Shown in pieces: positions 18,801 to 27,032 of a DNA stretch of 64,000 nt. A program made the translations under genes and the position numbers. The stretch's first letter is position 1. Every line of letters begins with the position of its first letter. The stretch spans positions 108,369 to 172,368 of the forward strand of contig DGFJ01000009.1 in the NCBI GenBank assembly GCA_002391625.1, read 5' to 3'. The notes beneath the pieces were generated by a model. The model saw only the letters and a list, made by a program, of their open reading frames with translations. It was not told the origin of the DNA and ran no database searches. The stretch is from Ruminococcaceae bacterium UBA3903 (lineage in GTDB: Bacteria > Bacillota > Clostridia > Oscillospirales > Acutalibacteraceae).

Positions 18801-19774
18801 AAAAATTGTATGCCCGGTCCCTCCATCCAGTCACCGTTTATGGCGTTTTCAGCTGGATATGGAATTGCATAATAAGAATCGAATGCTCTAAAATGGTCTA
18901 TTCTGGTAATATCAAACAGCTTAGCAGCACTTGCTATTCTGTTAAACCACCATTCATAATTTGTAGATTTTAGGTATTCCCAATCATACAATGGGTTGCC
19001 CCACAGCTGACCGGTGGCTGAAAAATAATCAGGAGGACAACCAGCTACCCTAACAGGATTACGGTCCTTGTCCAACCAAAATATTTCTGGATTAGCCCAT
19101 GTGTCTGCGCTGTCCATGGCTACATATATAGGCATATCGCCCATAATCTGTATGCCCAGGCTGTTAACGTAGCCTCTGAACTTTTCCCATTGGCTATAGA
19201 AAAGATATTGAACAAACTTCCAAAAACGAACATCAAACTCCAGAAGCTTTTCGTATTCCTTTATAGACTCTGGCTTGCGTAAACGGATACCCTCATCCTC
19301 CCACAAGGTCCAAGCCTTCATACCAAATTTCTTCTTAACTGCCATGTAAAGGGCATAGTTGTTAAGCCAGCTTTCATTGTTTTTTATAAACAACTCAAAC
19401 TTACTCTGGTCTGCGTCAGCGAAACGTTTATATGCCAAATACAGCACGTCAAAACGAACCTGATAAATTTGTGCATAGTCGACAGAGCTATCATCGCTAC
19501 CCCAGTTTCTGTCTTTGATGTCGTCCTCTATCAGTAAGCCGTCCTCTAACAGCATATCCAAGTCAATCATATATGGATTGCCTGCATAGGTAGAGAAGGA
19601 CTGATATGGTGAGTCACCATAGCTTGTAGGTCCAACCGGAAGTATTTGCCAAATTTTCTGACCAGCAGATTTCAGAAAGTCAGCAAAGTCATATGCTGCC
19701 TTTCCTATGGTACCAATGCCGTAGGGAGAAGGGAGTGAGGTAATAGGCATTAAAACACCTGCACATCTTGCCAT
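15878..19774 (-). CDS. Bifunctional 4-alpha-glucanotransferase / glycogen phosphorylase fusion
   Basis: One uninterrupted frame of 1298 codons joins two enzymes. Residues 1 to about 495 are a complete GH77 amylomaltase (MalQ): start GVLMPITSLPSPYGIGT, nucleophile in RIDHFRAF near 293, acid/base in IIAEDLG near 340, and SGTHDNDT near 393. Residues about 499-1298 are a complete GT35 glycogen/maltodextrin phosphorylase (GlgP): GNGGLGRLAACFLDS, NDTHP, and the PLP-lysine motif GTEASGTGNMKF near 1143. There is essentially no linker. Together they would rearrange maltodextrins and release glucose-1-phosphate in the cytoplasm, fitting the starch theme. An internal start near 18280 could also yield free GlgP. 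GGAGATG precedes the first ATG. Confidence 0.95.
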   Translation of the reverse strand: MARCAGVLMPITSLPSPYGIGTIGKAAYDFADFLKSAGQKIWQILPVGPTSYGDSPYQSFSTYAGNPYMIDLDMLLEDGLLIEDDIKDRNWGSDDSSVDYAQIYQVRFDVLYLAYKRFADADQSKFELFIKNNESWLNNYALYMAVKKKFGMKAWTLWEDEGIRLRKPESIKEYEKLLEFDVRFWKFVQYLFYSQWEKFRGYVNSLGIQIMGDMPIYVAMDSADTWANPEIFWLDKDRNPVRVAGCPPDYFSATGQLWGNPLYDWEYLKSTNYEWWFNRIASAAKLFDITRIDHFRAFDSYYAIPYPAENAINGDWMEGPGIQFFEKMKESIGDFPIIAEDLGFLTDGVRRLLKDSGYPGMKVLEFAFDSSEDNDYLPHNYTPNSVVYSGTHDNDTIMGWFNDAKPSDVDFATKYCHLNESEGLNWGIIRTAYSSVSDYAIIQMQDILGLGSKARMNIPSTLGGNWCWRIKANATTKELAYKLKKMSKTYGRLEDNESMSENNIMKNLTEIAKGAYCKKIEELSPAELHLALGKAMMAEISDRWEKSKETHSKARRAYYLSAEFLMGRMMYNNLYCMGILEETKQLLADKGIDINVFEEIDDAALGNGGLGRLAACFLDSAATQDVPLDGYGIRYKYGLFKQQIVDGFQVEVADDWQRFRDPWSIRREEDTVLVKFADQTVKAVPYDMAVIGYGTENINTLRLWQAEPENGFDFLEFNDCKYDEAVKEKNDAENISKVLYPNDNSYEGKVLRLKQQYFFSSASLQNIVKRYKAIHGSDYSQFSQHCAIQLNDTHPVIAIPELIRLLVDDGLSFDESFKIAQQTFNYTNHTVMAEALEKWSIDLMKSVIPEVYAFIEKIEKHLEADLTAKGLNVPVENAKKDSKEAPKTKLDGMKIIDDGVVHMARLAIYVSSHTNGVAWIHTEILKNDVLADWYGIYPERFQNKTNGITQRRWLGLCNPELSKFITDRVGDGWLRNLDDLNKLDDMIDDDMIVEFNKIKEQKKAELSNFIEHHDGVYIDPSFIFDVQVKRLHEYKRQLLNAFSIMDIYFKLKNGELKNWNPTAFIFGAKAAPGYARAKAIIKYINEIGKLVNNDPDVNDKLRVMFVSNYNVSYGEKMYPAADISEQISTAGTEASGTGNMKFMLNGAVTLGTFDGANVEITQQAGEENEYIFGARVEDITELEKNASYDPKKIYNSNPEIKKVIDTLIDGTFDDGGKTGEGSFAELHKSLIDGASWHKADHYYILLDLPSYVDAKIKCNNDYSDRMAFGKKCLKNTAKAGKFSSDRTILQYAHELWNL
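18278..18296 (-). promoter_or_regulatory. Possible internal ribosome site and start for a free GlgP
   Basis: At the domain junction the minus strand has GGAGG (18292-18296) and an in-frame ATG (18278-18280, residue 499), spaced 11 bases apart. The ATG begins MSENNIMKNL, exactly where a stand-alone phosphorylase would start. The spacing is longer than ideal, and an out-of-frame ATG lies between. Confidence 0.4.
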
Positions 19775-19978
19775 AATGTCATCTCCATTCTAAGAAATAT
19801 AAAATTTTAAAAATGCGTTAATAGTTAAAAAACCGCATAATCTCATTACACGGTTCAATAGACAGTCTAACATAAAATTTTGAAATAGGCAATACATTTT
19901 ACCAACATTTTCACTGTATAAATTACAGTATTTTTTCATATTTAACAGGCTTTAGATGTTGTTTACAATTTTTTTACA

Positions 19979-20527
19979 TTACACTTTAGTTTTTAATTCC
20001 TTTAATACAATATATAACGCTATATCAGAGGCTAAATCACGTATAGCATCTCTGTCGTTTTCACCATCATTGCCTAATAGAGTTTTATAGGCATAGGTTT
20101 TTTCACCTGTGCTGCACCCAATATACACCAAACCAACAGGCTTTTGGTCGCTGCCGCCGGTTGGCCCTGCTATACCTGTTGTAGATACGCCAATACTGCT
20201 GTTGCCAAGCTCACGCACACCACGTGCCATCTCCTTGGCTGTTTCCTCGGACACTGCACCTACCGTATCTAAAACCCTATGATTAACACCCAGAACCTTT
20301 TCCTTTATACGGTTAGCATATGAACAAACCCCTAGCTCAAATACAGAGGACACACCGGATACCTGTGTCAGCTTTTCGCTGACCATACCACCTGTACAGC
20401 TTTCCGCTGTGGCTATCTTTAATCCCCTATCCTGTAACACATCCACAACCAGCTGTGTAAGGTGCGTTCTGCTAATATTTTCTTTTTTCAAAACATCTAT
20501 AAACTCTTGTGCTGTCAAAGTATCCAT
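19979..20527 (-). CDS. pncC: Nicotinamide-nucleotide amidohydrolase (CinA C-terminal domain family)
   Basis: The 182-residue protein is the stand-alone CinA C-terminal (PncC) type, which deamidates nicotinamide mononucleotide to nicotinate mononucleotide in NAD salvage. The catalytic serine motif ATAESCTGG lies near residue 39, and GIAGPTGGSDQKPVGLVY near 122 is the second family signature. About 25 extra residues precede the usual start. It lies between malQ-glgP and the divergent rsmE with about 200 bases on the former side, so it probably has its own transcript. Confidence 0.93.
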   Translation of the reverse strand: MDTLTAQEFIDVLKKENISRTHLTQLVVDVLQDRGLKIATAESCTGGMVSEKLTQVSGVSSVFELGVCSYANRIKEKVLGVNHRVLDTVGAVSEETAKEMARGVRELGNSSIGVSTTGIAGPTGGSDQKPVGLVYIGCSTGEKTYAYKTLLGNDGENDRDAIRDLASDIALYIVLKELKTKV

Positions 20528-20682
20528 AATGCTCCATCCTTGTTATCTTTATTACTAATAATAGTATAATTATTATAACCCCTTTGACCTTTTAATAAAA
20601 GGAATGTTTTTAGAATATTTGCAATTGTCAACAGTTTCTGCTATATTTAAAATACAAAATTAAAGTAGATTTAGGTGATATT

Positions 20683-21408
20683 ATGGCGTGGTTTTTTACA
20701 GACCGCATATCTGGCGATTTTCACACTTTAGAAGGTGAAACAGCTAACCATATAGAAAAATCCTTGCGTATGAAGGTGGGTGAAGCCCTAACACTATGCG
20801 ACTGTAATAAAATGCAGTACAACTGTGTTATTGAAGGTATTTCGCCCAAATGTGTTACAGTAAGGGTTCTTCAGCGTTTTCCCTGCGAAAACGAACCAAC
20901 AGTGACAGTCACTTTGTATCAAGCCATACCCAAGGGTGACAAAATGGATACTATCGTACAAAAGGCGGTGGAGCTAGGTGTTACAGAAATAGTGCCTGTA
21001 TTATCCGCTAGATGTGTGTCACGGCCTGATGAAAAATCTATAAAAAAGAAGATACTCCGTTGGCAAAAAATTGCACTGCAAGCCGCACAGCAGTCACGCC
21101 GTGGAATAGTACCCATAGTAAAACCCATGCTATCATTTAATAACGCTGTATCGAATAGCAAAAAAAATGAATGTACCATAGTGTTTTACGAGTGTGGCGG
21201 ACAGCCAATTGGAAAGGTCGTTCCCCCTAAATGCCGTTCCCTGTCCATGTTTATTGGCAGTGAGGGGGGCTTTGAAGAAGTCGAAATAAACCAGATAACC
21301 AGCAATGGAGGAAAAACCGCTACCTTAGGTAAAAGAATTCTGCGTGCTGAAACAGCACCGTTGGCGGCGTTATCTGTTATAATGTATGTAACACAAAACT
21401 TTGATTAA
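20683..21408 (+). CDS. rsmE: 16S rRNA (uracil-1498-N3)-methyltransferase
   Basis: The 241-residue SPOUT methyltransferase has the N-terminal PUA-like part (MAWFFTDR, HIEKSLRMKVGEALTLCD). The knotted SAM-binding region shows IGSEGGFEEVE near 191 and LGKRILRAETAPLAAL near 214, both RsmE signatures. It methylates U1498 of 16S rRNA in the assembled small subunit. Only 18 bases separate its stop from mtnN, so the two are likely cotranscribed; both relate to SAM use (a methyltransferase and clearance of SAM-derived products). Confidence 0.95.
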   Translation: MAWFFTDRISGDFHTLEGETANHIEKSLRMKVGEALTLCDCNKMQYNCVIEGISPKCVTVRVLQRFPCENEPTVTVTLYQAIPKGDKMDTIVQKAVELGVTEIVPVLSARCVSRPDEKSIKKKILRWQKIALQAAQQSRRGIVPIVKPMLSFNNAVSNSKKNECTIVFYECGGQPIGKVVPPKCRSLSMFIGSEGGFEEVEINQITSNGGKTATLGKRILRAETAPLAALSVIMYVTQNFD

Positions 21409-21426
21409 TAAAGGGGATTGCCAAAT

Positions 21427-22122
21427 ATGATAGGATTAATAGGTGCTTTAGACATAGAGGTAAACGGTATAAAAAACCTAATGACTGATAAAACAGAGGA
21501 AACCGTTTCTAAAATTATATATACCAAGGGCCTTTTAAAAGGTAAAGCGTGTGTGGTAGCACAATGTGGTATTGGCAAGGTTAATGCCGCTGTATGTGCC
21601 CAGACAATGATACTAAAATATAGTCCTGATACTATTATAAACATTGGTATAGCAGGTGGTTTGGACAGTAAGATTGACATAGGAGATATTGTACTGGCAA
21701 CTAACGTAGTACAGCATGATATGGATGGCACAGCATTGGGTGACCCATTAGGAGAAATATGGTTCACCGATGAAAAGCTAATTTACATACCTGCCGATGA
21801 AGCAATTGTAAGTAAATTAGAACAGGCATGTAAAGGTCTAAATGACGTTAAAGTATTTAAGGGAACTATTGCTACTGGTGACCAGTTTATTTCCGCTAAG
21901 GAAAGCAGAATTCGTCTAAACCTATTGTTTGGTGGGTTGGCCTGTGAAATGGAGGGCGGCGCTATTGGTCAGGTATGCTATCGCAGTGGTGTAGCCTTTG
22001 GCATATTACGTTCTATTTCTGACAATATGGAAAACAACGAGGGTATGGACTTTGAATCATTTAAGATTTTAGCAGCAAACAATTCTATCGCAGTTGTTAA
22101 CAGCCTGTTTGATTTAATCTGA
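21427..22122 (+). CDS. mtnN: 5'-methylthioadenosine/S-adenosylhomocysteine nucleosidase
   Basis: The 231-residue nucleosidase begins MIGLIGALDIEV, the standard family opening. It has the NIGIAGGL loop near 77, the ligand-binding EMEGGAIGQVC near 172 and the catalytic aspartate in RSISDN near 198. It cleaves adenine from MTA and SAH, relieving product inhibition of methyltransferases. ATG at 21427 is preferred over the in-frame TTG at 21418 because AAGGGG lies 10 bases before the ATG but only 3 before the TTG. It follows rsmE in an apparent operon. Confidence 0.95.
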   Translation: MIGLIGALDIEVNGIKNLMTDKTEETVSKIIYTKGLLKGKACVVAQCGIGKVNAAVCAQTMILKYSPDTIINIGIAGGLDSKIDIGDIVLATNVVQHDMDGTALGDPLGEIWFTDEKLIYIPADEAIVSKLEQACKGLNDVKVFKGTIATGDQFISAKESRIRLNLLFGGLACEMEGGAIGQVCYRSGVAFGILRSISDNMENNEGMDFESFKILAANNSIAVVNSLFDLI

Positions 22123-22457
22123 TATGCATGGCATTTGTTTCATACGTCCTACGGCGTCTGTATCCTTGGGTACATAATGGTTAAACAGCTTTTTTCTTAA
22201 ATTCATAACTATATTTTACCATGAAAATACCGATCTCCATTTGTTAGGTTTTTACGTCTAACTTTTGTGGGTCGGTACATTTTTTATAGCACCTATACGC
22301 CTTTAGCGGGCAATCTTACCACACCCTCCAAACTATTTACGGAGCAATAAATATATAATAATATATAAAATTGTTACTATTACAATTATTATGTTGAAAT
22401 ATCGTATGATGTAATATATAATATGTATTATAAATTTATATATTTTAGGAGGCAAAA
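22123..22457. other. Intergenic region between mtnN and ADP-ribosylglycohydrolase
   Basis: Around 22229-22276 there is a nested imperfect stem (outer ACCGA/TCGGT, inner GTTAG/CTAAC) without a T-run. It could be a weak terminator or RNA structure. A promoter lies at 22394-22422. No coding frame is supported. Confidence 0.45.
22394..22422 (+). promoter_or_regulatory. Promoter of the ADP-ribosylglycohydrolase gene
   Basis: TTGAAA (22394-22399) and TATAAT (22417-22422) have a 17-base spacer, 35 bases before the start codon with its AGGAGG site. Confidence 0.75.
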
Positions 22458-23231
22458 ATGTTAGGTGCGATAATAGGAGATATAGTTGGTTCTGTTTATG
22501 AATTTAATAACATAAAAACTAAAGCATTTAAATTTTGGGGACAAAATTGTAGATTTACTGACGATACCGTTATGACCTGTGCGGTGTATAAGGCAATAAC
22601 AGAATATAAACAAAGCAATGGCACTGGTAATGCACACAAATTGTTAGTAGAAAATATGCAGCAGCTTGGCAGGATGTATCCTAATTGTGGGTACGGTGAT
22701 ATGTTTAACAAATGGATTCAAGAGGATAATCCACAGCCGTATAATAGCTTTGGTAACGGTTGTGCTATGCGAGTATCAGCTGCTGGCTGGCTGGGAGAAT
22801 CTATGGAGGAGGTAACAGATTTTGCTACTTTTTCTGCTGAGGTTACACACAACCATCCACAGGGGATAAAAGGTGCCATAGCTGTGGCACAGGGTATTTT
22901 CTTAGCACGCCTAGGCGTAGCTATGGAACAAATAAAAATGCACTTGTCACAATATTATGATTTGGATTTTACTCTGTCAGACATACGTGAAGCATATAGC
23001 TTTAATGAAACCTGTCAGGGTACTGTACCACAGGCTATTGTAGCTTTTTTAGAAGCCACTGATTTTGAGGATGCTGTGCGTAATGCTATATCTATTGGTG
23101 GTGACAGCGATACCTTAGCAGCCATAACAGGCAGCTTGGCAGAAGCGTATTTTGAAATACCTCAGGATATGAGAGAAACTGCTATGACATATTTAGACAG
23201 TAACCTGCAAAACATATTGAAAACCCTATGA
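22458..23231 (+). CDS. ADP-ribosylglycohydrolase family protein
   Basis: The 257-residue protein starts MLGAIIGDIVGSVYE and carries the two magnesium-binding motifs of the DraG/ARH fold: FTDDTVMT near 33 and GGDSDTLAAITG near 216, plus the NGCAMR loop near 96. Such enzymes remove ADP-ribose from proteins, nucleic acids or small molecules; the substrate here is unknown. It is a monocistronic gene behind a good promoter. No ADP-ribosyltransferase partner is nearby, which argues against a nitrogenase-type DraT-DraG pair or a local toxin-immunity pair. Confidence 0.9.
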   Translation: MLGAIIGDIVGSVYEFNNIKTKAFKFWGQNCRFTDDTVMTCAVYKAITEYKQSNGTGNAHKLLVENMQQLGRMYPNCGYGDMFNKWIQEDNPQPYNSFGNGCAMRVSAAGWLGESMEEVTDFATFSAEVTHNHPQGIKGAIAVAQGIFLARLGVAMEQIKMHLSQYYDLDFTLSDIREAYSFNETCQGTVPQAIVAFLEATDFEDAVRNAISIGGDSDTLAAITGSLAEAYFEIPQDMRETAMTYLDSNLQNILKTL

Positions 23232-23622
23232 AGCAGCCAATATATTGTATAGATATAAAAATGAACTGATGAAATACAACTTAACACAGATGTAATATAC
23301 TTAGCATAAAATTAAAAACTAATGGCAAAATAACTTTTAGATACAACAAATGATAATATACTAGCAGTAAATACATTGCACGGCAATGAACACTAACTGC
23401 GTTAATGCACAGATTATTATTAATGTACAAAAGTTACTTTGTCATTTTTTCTAGCAATAATAGCTTTATACCCCCCCTAGCTGTGTAAACGACATATTTA
23501 ATTTCGTTTATTTTATGGTATAGCTGTGGACTGGATTAGTGGCAAAACACTTTACAAATTATAGTGTGCAGATAACCAAACGTGTTTTGCATTTAATTTT
23601 GGTTAATTAGGTGGGATTTTGT
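23232..23622. other. Intergenic region upstream of spoVAD
   Basis: It contains a 9-bp inverted repeat (GCAAAACAC at 23542-23550 with GTGTTTTGC at 23582-23590, 31-base spacer) just before spoVAD and a run of seven C near 23471. I did not find a convincing sigma-G promoter or any gene. Confidence 0.5.
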
Positions 23623-24633
23623 ATGATAAACAGGATAGGCAGATACACTTTACAGCTAACAAATAAGCCTGTAATAATCGGTTATGGTGCTGTAGCAGGA
23701 AAAAAAGAAGCAGAAGGTCCCTTGGGCAAGGGCTTTGATAAGATATTTTATGATACATTGGCTGGCTGTGACACTTGGGAGCAGGCAGAAAGCAAATTTC
23801 AACAGGAGGCTGTAGAGTTTGCTTTGGAGAAGGCGGGGTGCAAGGCACGGGATATAGACGTAGCGTTAGCTGGAGATTTATTAAACCAGTGTATATCCTC
23901 TAGCTACGGACTGCGTGATTACAATATACCGTTTTTAGGGCAATATGGTGCTTGCTCTACAATGGCTCAAACTCTGTTGGTATCGTCACTGTTGGTTGAG
24001 GGTGGTTGTGCCAGCAGAGCTTTGGCAGTAACATCATCACATTTTTGTTCTGCAGAGCGACAGTTTCGTTTCCCTTTGGAATATGGTGGTCAGCGTACAC
24101 CAACCTCACAGTGGACCGTTACAGGTGCTGGCGCAGCGATTGTATCAAAAAATGGGGCTGGTGCAGTAATTCATCATGTTACTATTGGGAAAATTACAGA
24201 TTTAGGGATAACAGATATTAACAATATGGGGGCTGCCATGTCCCCAGCAGCGGCCGATACAATAAAAAATTTCCTTAACGACACAAACACAAAGCCCTCC
24301 GACTACGATATAATCGTCACAGGCGATTTGGGAAAGGTTGGTTCAGAGCTGTTATATGAGATATTGGAAAAGGATAATATAAACATTCGCAATAATCATA
24401 AGGATTGCGGATTGCTTATATACGATTTAGAAGAACAGGATGCACACGCTGGTGGTTCAGGCTGTGGATGCAGTGGCAGTGTACTATGCTCATATATATT
24501 AAATAATATTAACTCAGGAAACCTAAAAAATATTCTTTTTATAGCAACAGGTGCTTTGATGTCCCCAACATCTACAGAGCAGGGGCAGTCTATCCCCGGA
24601 ATAGCTCATTTGTTAAACATCAAATGGAAATAA
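23623..24633 (+). CDS. spoVAD: Stage V sporulation protein AD
   Basis: The 336-residue protein has the thiolase-like fold of SpoVAD: GYGAVAGKKEAEGPLG, YGACSTMAQTL near 110, HFCSAERQFRFPLEYG, VTGDLGKVGSELL and DAHAGGSGCGCSG. SpoVAD binds dipicolinic acid and helps its uptake into the forespore. ATG at 23623 is chosen over the upstream GTG at 23611 because AGGTGGG sits seven bases before it. The usual partners spoVAC and spoVAE are not adjacent, which is unusual; they must lie elsewhere or be absent. Confidence 0.95.
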   Translation: MINRIGRYTLQLTNKPVIIGYGAVAGKKEAEGPLGKGFDKIFYDTLAGCDTWEQAESKFQQEAVEFALEKAGCKARDIDVALAGDLLNQCISSSYGLRDYNIPFLGQYGACSTMAQTLLVSSLLVEGGCASRALAVTSSHFCSAERQFRFPLEYGGQRTPTSQWTVTGAGAAIVSKNGAGAVIHHVTIGKITDLGITDINNMGAAMSPAAADTIKNFLNDTNTKPSDYDIIVTGDLGKVGSELLYEILEKDNINIRNNHKDCGLLIYDLEEQDAHAGGSGCGCSGSVLCSYILNNINSGNLKNILFIATGALMSPTSTEQGQSIPGIAHLLNIKWK

Positions 24634-24737
24634 CCGATGAATAAGCTGACCGTTAATTATAACAGTATGGGTCTGGTTAAATTTTTGTAGGTTCTATACA
24701 AAATGCTGGGGCAAAAAATATATGACTTAGCACATTA

Positions 24738-24783
24738 AAGGGGGGTGGAGCTTAATACCCTCCCTCTGGATACCCTTTTTATT
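24738..24783 (+). terminator. Possible terminator region after spoVAD
   Basis: AAAGGG and CCCTTTTT bracket a G-rich then C-rich stretch that can fold imperfectly, ending in a T-run. It lies about 100 bases after the spoVAD stop. Confidence 0.4.
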
Positions 24784-24831
24784 TCTGTATTGCATTAAAT
24801 ATTTAAATACAGGCTGACTATCAAAAATGTT

Positions 24832-24869
24832 ATAAAAAAACCGCCCTTAGTCAAAAACTAAGAGCGGTT
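24832..24869 (-). terminator. Terminator of the GGGtGRT/NifU-like operon
   Basis: A 13-bp stem with one G-T type mismatch (24839-24851 with 24857-24869, loop CAAAA) is followed by seven T on the minus strand. Confidence 0.9.
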
Positions 24870-24898
24870 AATTCTATAAAATCTGTTAGGTAAGGGGA

Positions 24899-25909
24899 TT
24901 ACTTATTTAAACCCTCATATACTGCAACTGCACAAGCAACTGTAGCACCAACCATTGGGTTGTTACCCATGCCGATTAGACCCATCATCTCAACGTGGGC
25001 AGGTACAGATGAAGAACCAGCGAACTGAGCATCACCATGCATACGACCCATTGAGTCTGTCAGACCATAAGAAGCAGGACCTGCACCCATGTTATCTGGA
25101 TGTAGTGTTCTGCCTGTACCGCCGCCACTAGCAACGGAGAAGTATTTTTTACCGTTCTCTAGACACCATTTCTTGTATGTGCCTGCAACCAGATGCTGGA
25201 AACGAGTTGGGTTAGTAGAGTTACCAGTGATAGATACGTCTACACCCTCGCTAGCCATAATAGCAACGCCCTCACGAACGTCGTTAGCACCGTAGCAGCG
25301 AACAGCAGCTCTTTCACCGTCAGAAAAAGGAACCTCTCTTACGATAGATAGCTCATCAGAGAAGAAATCAAAGTCGGTTTCAACATATGTAAAGCCGTTG
25401 ATTCTAGAAATGATGTAAGCTGCATCCTTACCTAAACCATTAAGAATAATTCTTAGTGGTTCTTTTCTGGCCTTGTTAGCCGAACGAGCGATACCAATAG
25501 CACCCTCAGCAGCTGCAAAGCTTTCGTGTCCTGCTAGGAAGGCGAAACATTTTGTTTCATCTCTAAGCAGCATAGCACCTAGATTACCATGACCTAGACC
25601 AACTTTTCTTTGTTCTGCAACAGAGCCAGGGATACAGAAAGCCTCTAGACCTTCACCGATAGCCTCAGCTGCCTGTGCAGCACTTTTAACGTTTTTCTTG
25701 ATAGCAATAGCACAACCTAGTGTGTATGCCCAAGAAGCGTTTTCAAAAGCGATTGGCTGTACACCCTTAACTATTGCATCAGGGTCAAAGCCTTTGTTTA
25801 AACATAACTCTCTAGCTTCTTCAAGACTTGCAATACCGTTGTCGGCAAGGCACTTCTCAATTTTAACAATTCTGCGTTCTTTACTTTCAAAAATTACATC
25901 GTTAGCCAT
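24899..25909 (-). CDS. GGGtGRT family protein, unknown function
   Basis: The 336-residue protein carries the motif SGGGTGRTLHPDNM near residue 276 that names the GGGtGRT family. It also has HGNLGAMLLRDETKCFAFLAGHESFAAAEGAIG near 103-137 (quoted here in parts: HGNLGAML, FLAGHESFAAAEG). The family is found in anaerobes next to a NifU-like scaffold, as here, with 21 bases between the genes. The reaction is not known; a role with iron-sulfur cluster or thiol chemistry is inferred only from the neighbour. There is no signal peptide or membrane helix, so it is cytoplasmic. AAGGAGGAA stands before the start. Confidence 0.88.
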   Translation of the reverse strand: MANDVIFESKERRIVKIEKCLADNGIASLEEARELCLNKGFDPDAIVKGVQPIAFENASWAYTLGCAIAIKKNVKSAAQAAEAIGEGLEAFCIPGSVAEQRKVGLGHGNLGAMLLRDETKCFAFLAGHESFAAAEGAIGIARSANKARKEPLRIILNGLGKDAAYIISRINGFTYVETDFDFFSDELSIVREVPFSDGERAAVRCYGANDVREGVAIMASEGVDVSITGNSTNPTRFQHLVAGTYKKWCLENGKKYFSVASGGGTGRTLHPDNMGAGPASYGLTDSMGRMHGDAQFAGSSSVPAHVEMMGLIGMGNNPMVGATVACAVAVYEGLNK

Positions 25910-25930
25910 AAAATTAAGTTCCTCCTTACC

Positions 25931-26623
25931 TTATTCTTCACGAGGGTCAATGTATTTAGCGGCGTTATCAAAACGACCGTATTGACCGATGTTGTTTTTA
26001 TATGCCTCATCAGGTGTTGCACCATGACGGATGTCCTCCATCATTTTGCCAAGCTTAACGAACTGATAACCGATAACCTCGTTATTTTCGTCTAAAGCTG
26101 TTTTTAGTACATAGCCCTCAGCCATCTCCATAAAACGAACGCCCTTAGCCTTTGTGCTGAACATTGTACCAACCTGTGAACGCAGACCCTTACCCAGATC
26201 CTCAAGACCAGCGCCGATTGGCAAACCGTCCTCTGAAAAAGCTGTTTGGCTTCTGCCGTATACTAACTGCTCGAAGATGTTCTTCATAGCTGTGTTAATA
26301 GCATCACAAACCAAGTCAGTGTTTAAGCACTCTAGCAGTGTTTTGCCTGGTAGAATTTCTGCTGCCATAGCTGCAGAGTGAGTCATACCTGAACAACCAA
26401 TGGTTTCTACTAAAGCTTCTTCAACAATACCCTCTTTTACGTTTAGTGTTAGCTTGCAGGCACCCTGTTGTGGTGCACACCAGCCAATACCGTGGGAAAG
26501 ACCAGCAATGTCCTTAATTTCATAAGATTTAACCCATTTACCCTCTTCAGGAATAGGTGCTGGACCGTGATGTGGTCCTTTTGCGACAGTACACATATTT
26601 TCTACTTCTTTAGAGCATTTCAT
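25931..26623 (-). CDS. NifU-like iron-sulfur cluster assembly scaffold protein
   Basis: The 230-residue protein shows an IscU/NifU-N-like core with conserved cysteines in WCAPQQGACK (near 55), ETIGCSGMTHSAAMAAEIL (near 78) and LECLNTDLVCDAI (near 101). The C-terminal part is specific to the type that pairs with GGGtGRT proteins. It is the first gene of a two-gene unit. The start at 26623 has AAAGGAG eight bases upstream; an in-frame ATG 30 codons earlier would overlap the promoter and is rejected. It is probably a cluster scaffold or carrier, but the true partner proteins are unknown. Confidence 0.85.
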   Translation of the reverse strand: MKCSKEVENMCTVAKGPHHGPAPIPEEGKWVKSYEIKDIAGLSHGIGWCAPQQGACKLTLNVKEGIVEEALVETIGCSGMTHSAAMAAEILPGKTLLECLNTDLVCDAINTAMKNIFEQLVYGRSQTAFSEDGLPIGAGLEDLGKGLRSQVGTMFSTKAKGVRFMEMAEGYVLKTALDENNEVIGYQFVKLGKMMEDIRHGATPDEAYKNNIGQYGRFDNAAKYIDPREE

Positions 26624-26684
26624 ATAAGTACTTCTCCTTTCACTTTGTGATAATGTAAAAAGTATTTGCTTCGTACATTTTTTA

Positions 26685-26713
26685 ATTATAAGCAATAAAA
26701 GGAGAATAAGCAA
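26685..26713 (-). promoter_or_regulatory. Promoter of the NifU-like/GGGtGRT operon
   Basis: On the minus strand TTGCTT (26708-26713) and TATAAT (26685-26690) have a 17-base spacer, about 60 bases before the start codon. Confidence 0.7.
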
Positions 26714-27032
26714 GGTTTTTTAGTTAAAAAATCTATTTTGGGAGCTTTTTGCGGAAAATATCACCGTATATTAAAACCTTATGGTGCAATAGACAATTTT
26801 TATGTTGCTGACAATAAACAAAAAGCAGATAATAAAAATCCGCAGCAGGGTTTGCTTGCTAAGGGGTGTGTGCTTATTTAAGGGTGAAATACGAATTAAA
26901 TTTAAGGAGGAATCTCAAAATAATAAAATTAAACAGTATGTAAGCTATAGGAGGATAGATGAAAATGCCGTTTAATTAATATTGTTCTTATACGAAGCTA
27001 CAAGGTGTGTATGGTGGCTGTTTTTATTCACA
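26714..27032. other. Intergenic region between NifU-like gene and tRNA-Thr
   Basis: Two good ribosome-site strings on the plus strand (AAGGAGG near 26915, AGGAGG near 26950) are not followed by a real gene. The second leads only to a six-codon frame (MKMPFN). They may be relics of a lost gene. Confidence 0.4.

Noticed and set aside
19800..19870. ACCG/CGGT hairpin upstream of malQ-glgP as an operator
   Set aside because: Arms are only four bases long and no promoter overlap could be shown.
21418..21426. TTG start for mtnN nine bases before the ATG
   Set aside because: The ribosome site is only three bases away from it and homologues begin at the ATG.
22458..23231. Toxin-immunity or DraT-DraG system around the ADP-ribosylglycohydrolase
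   Set aside because: No ADP-ribosyltransferase gene lies on either side.
26959..26979. Six-codon frame behind a good AGGAGG site (MKMPFN)
   Set aside because: Too short and without context to be called a gene; possibly a relic.
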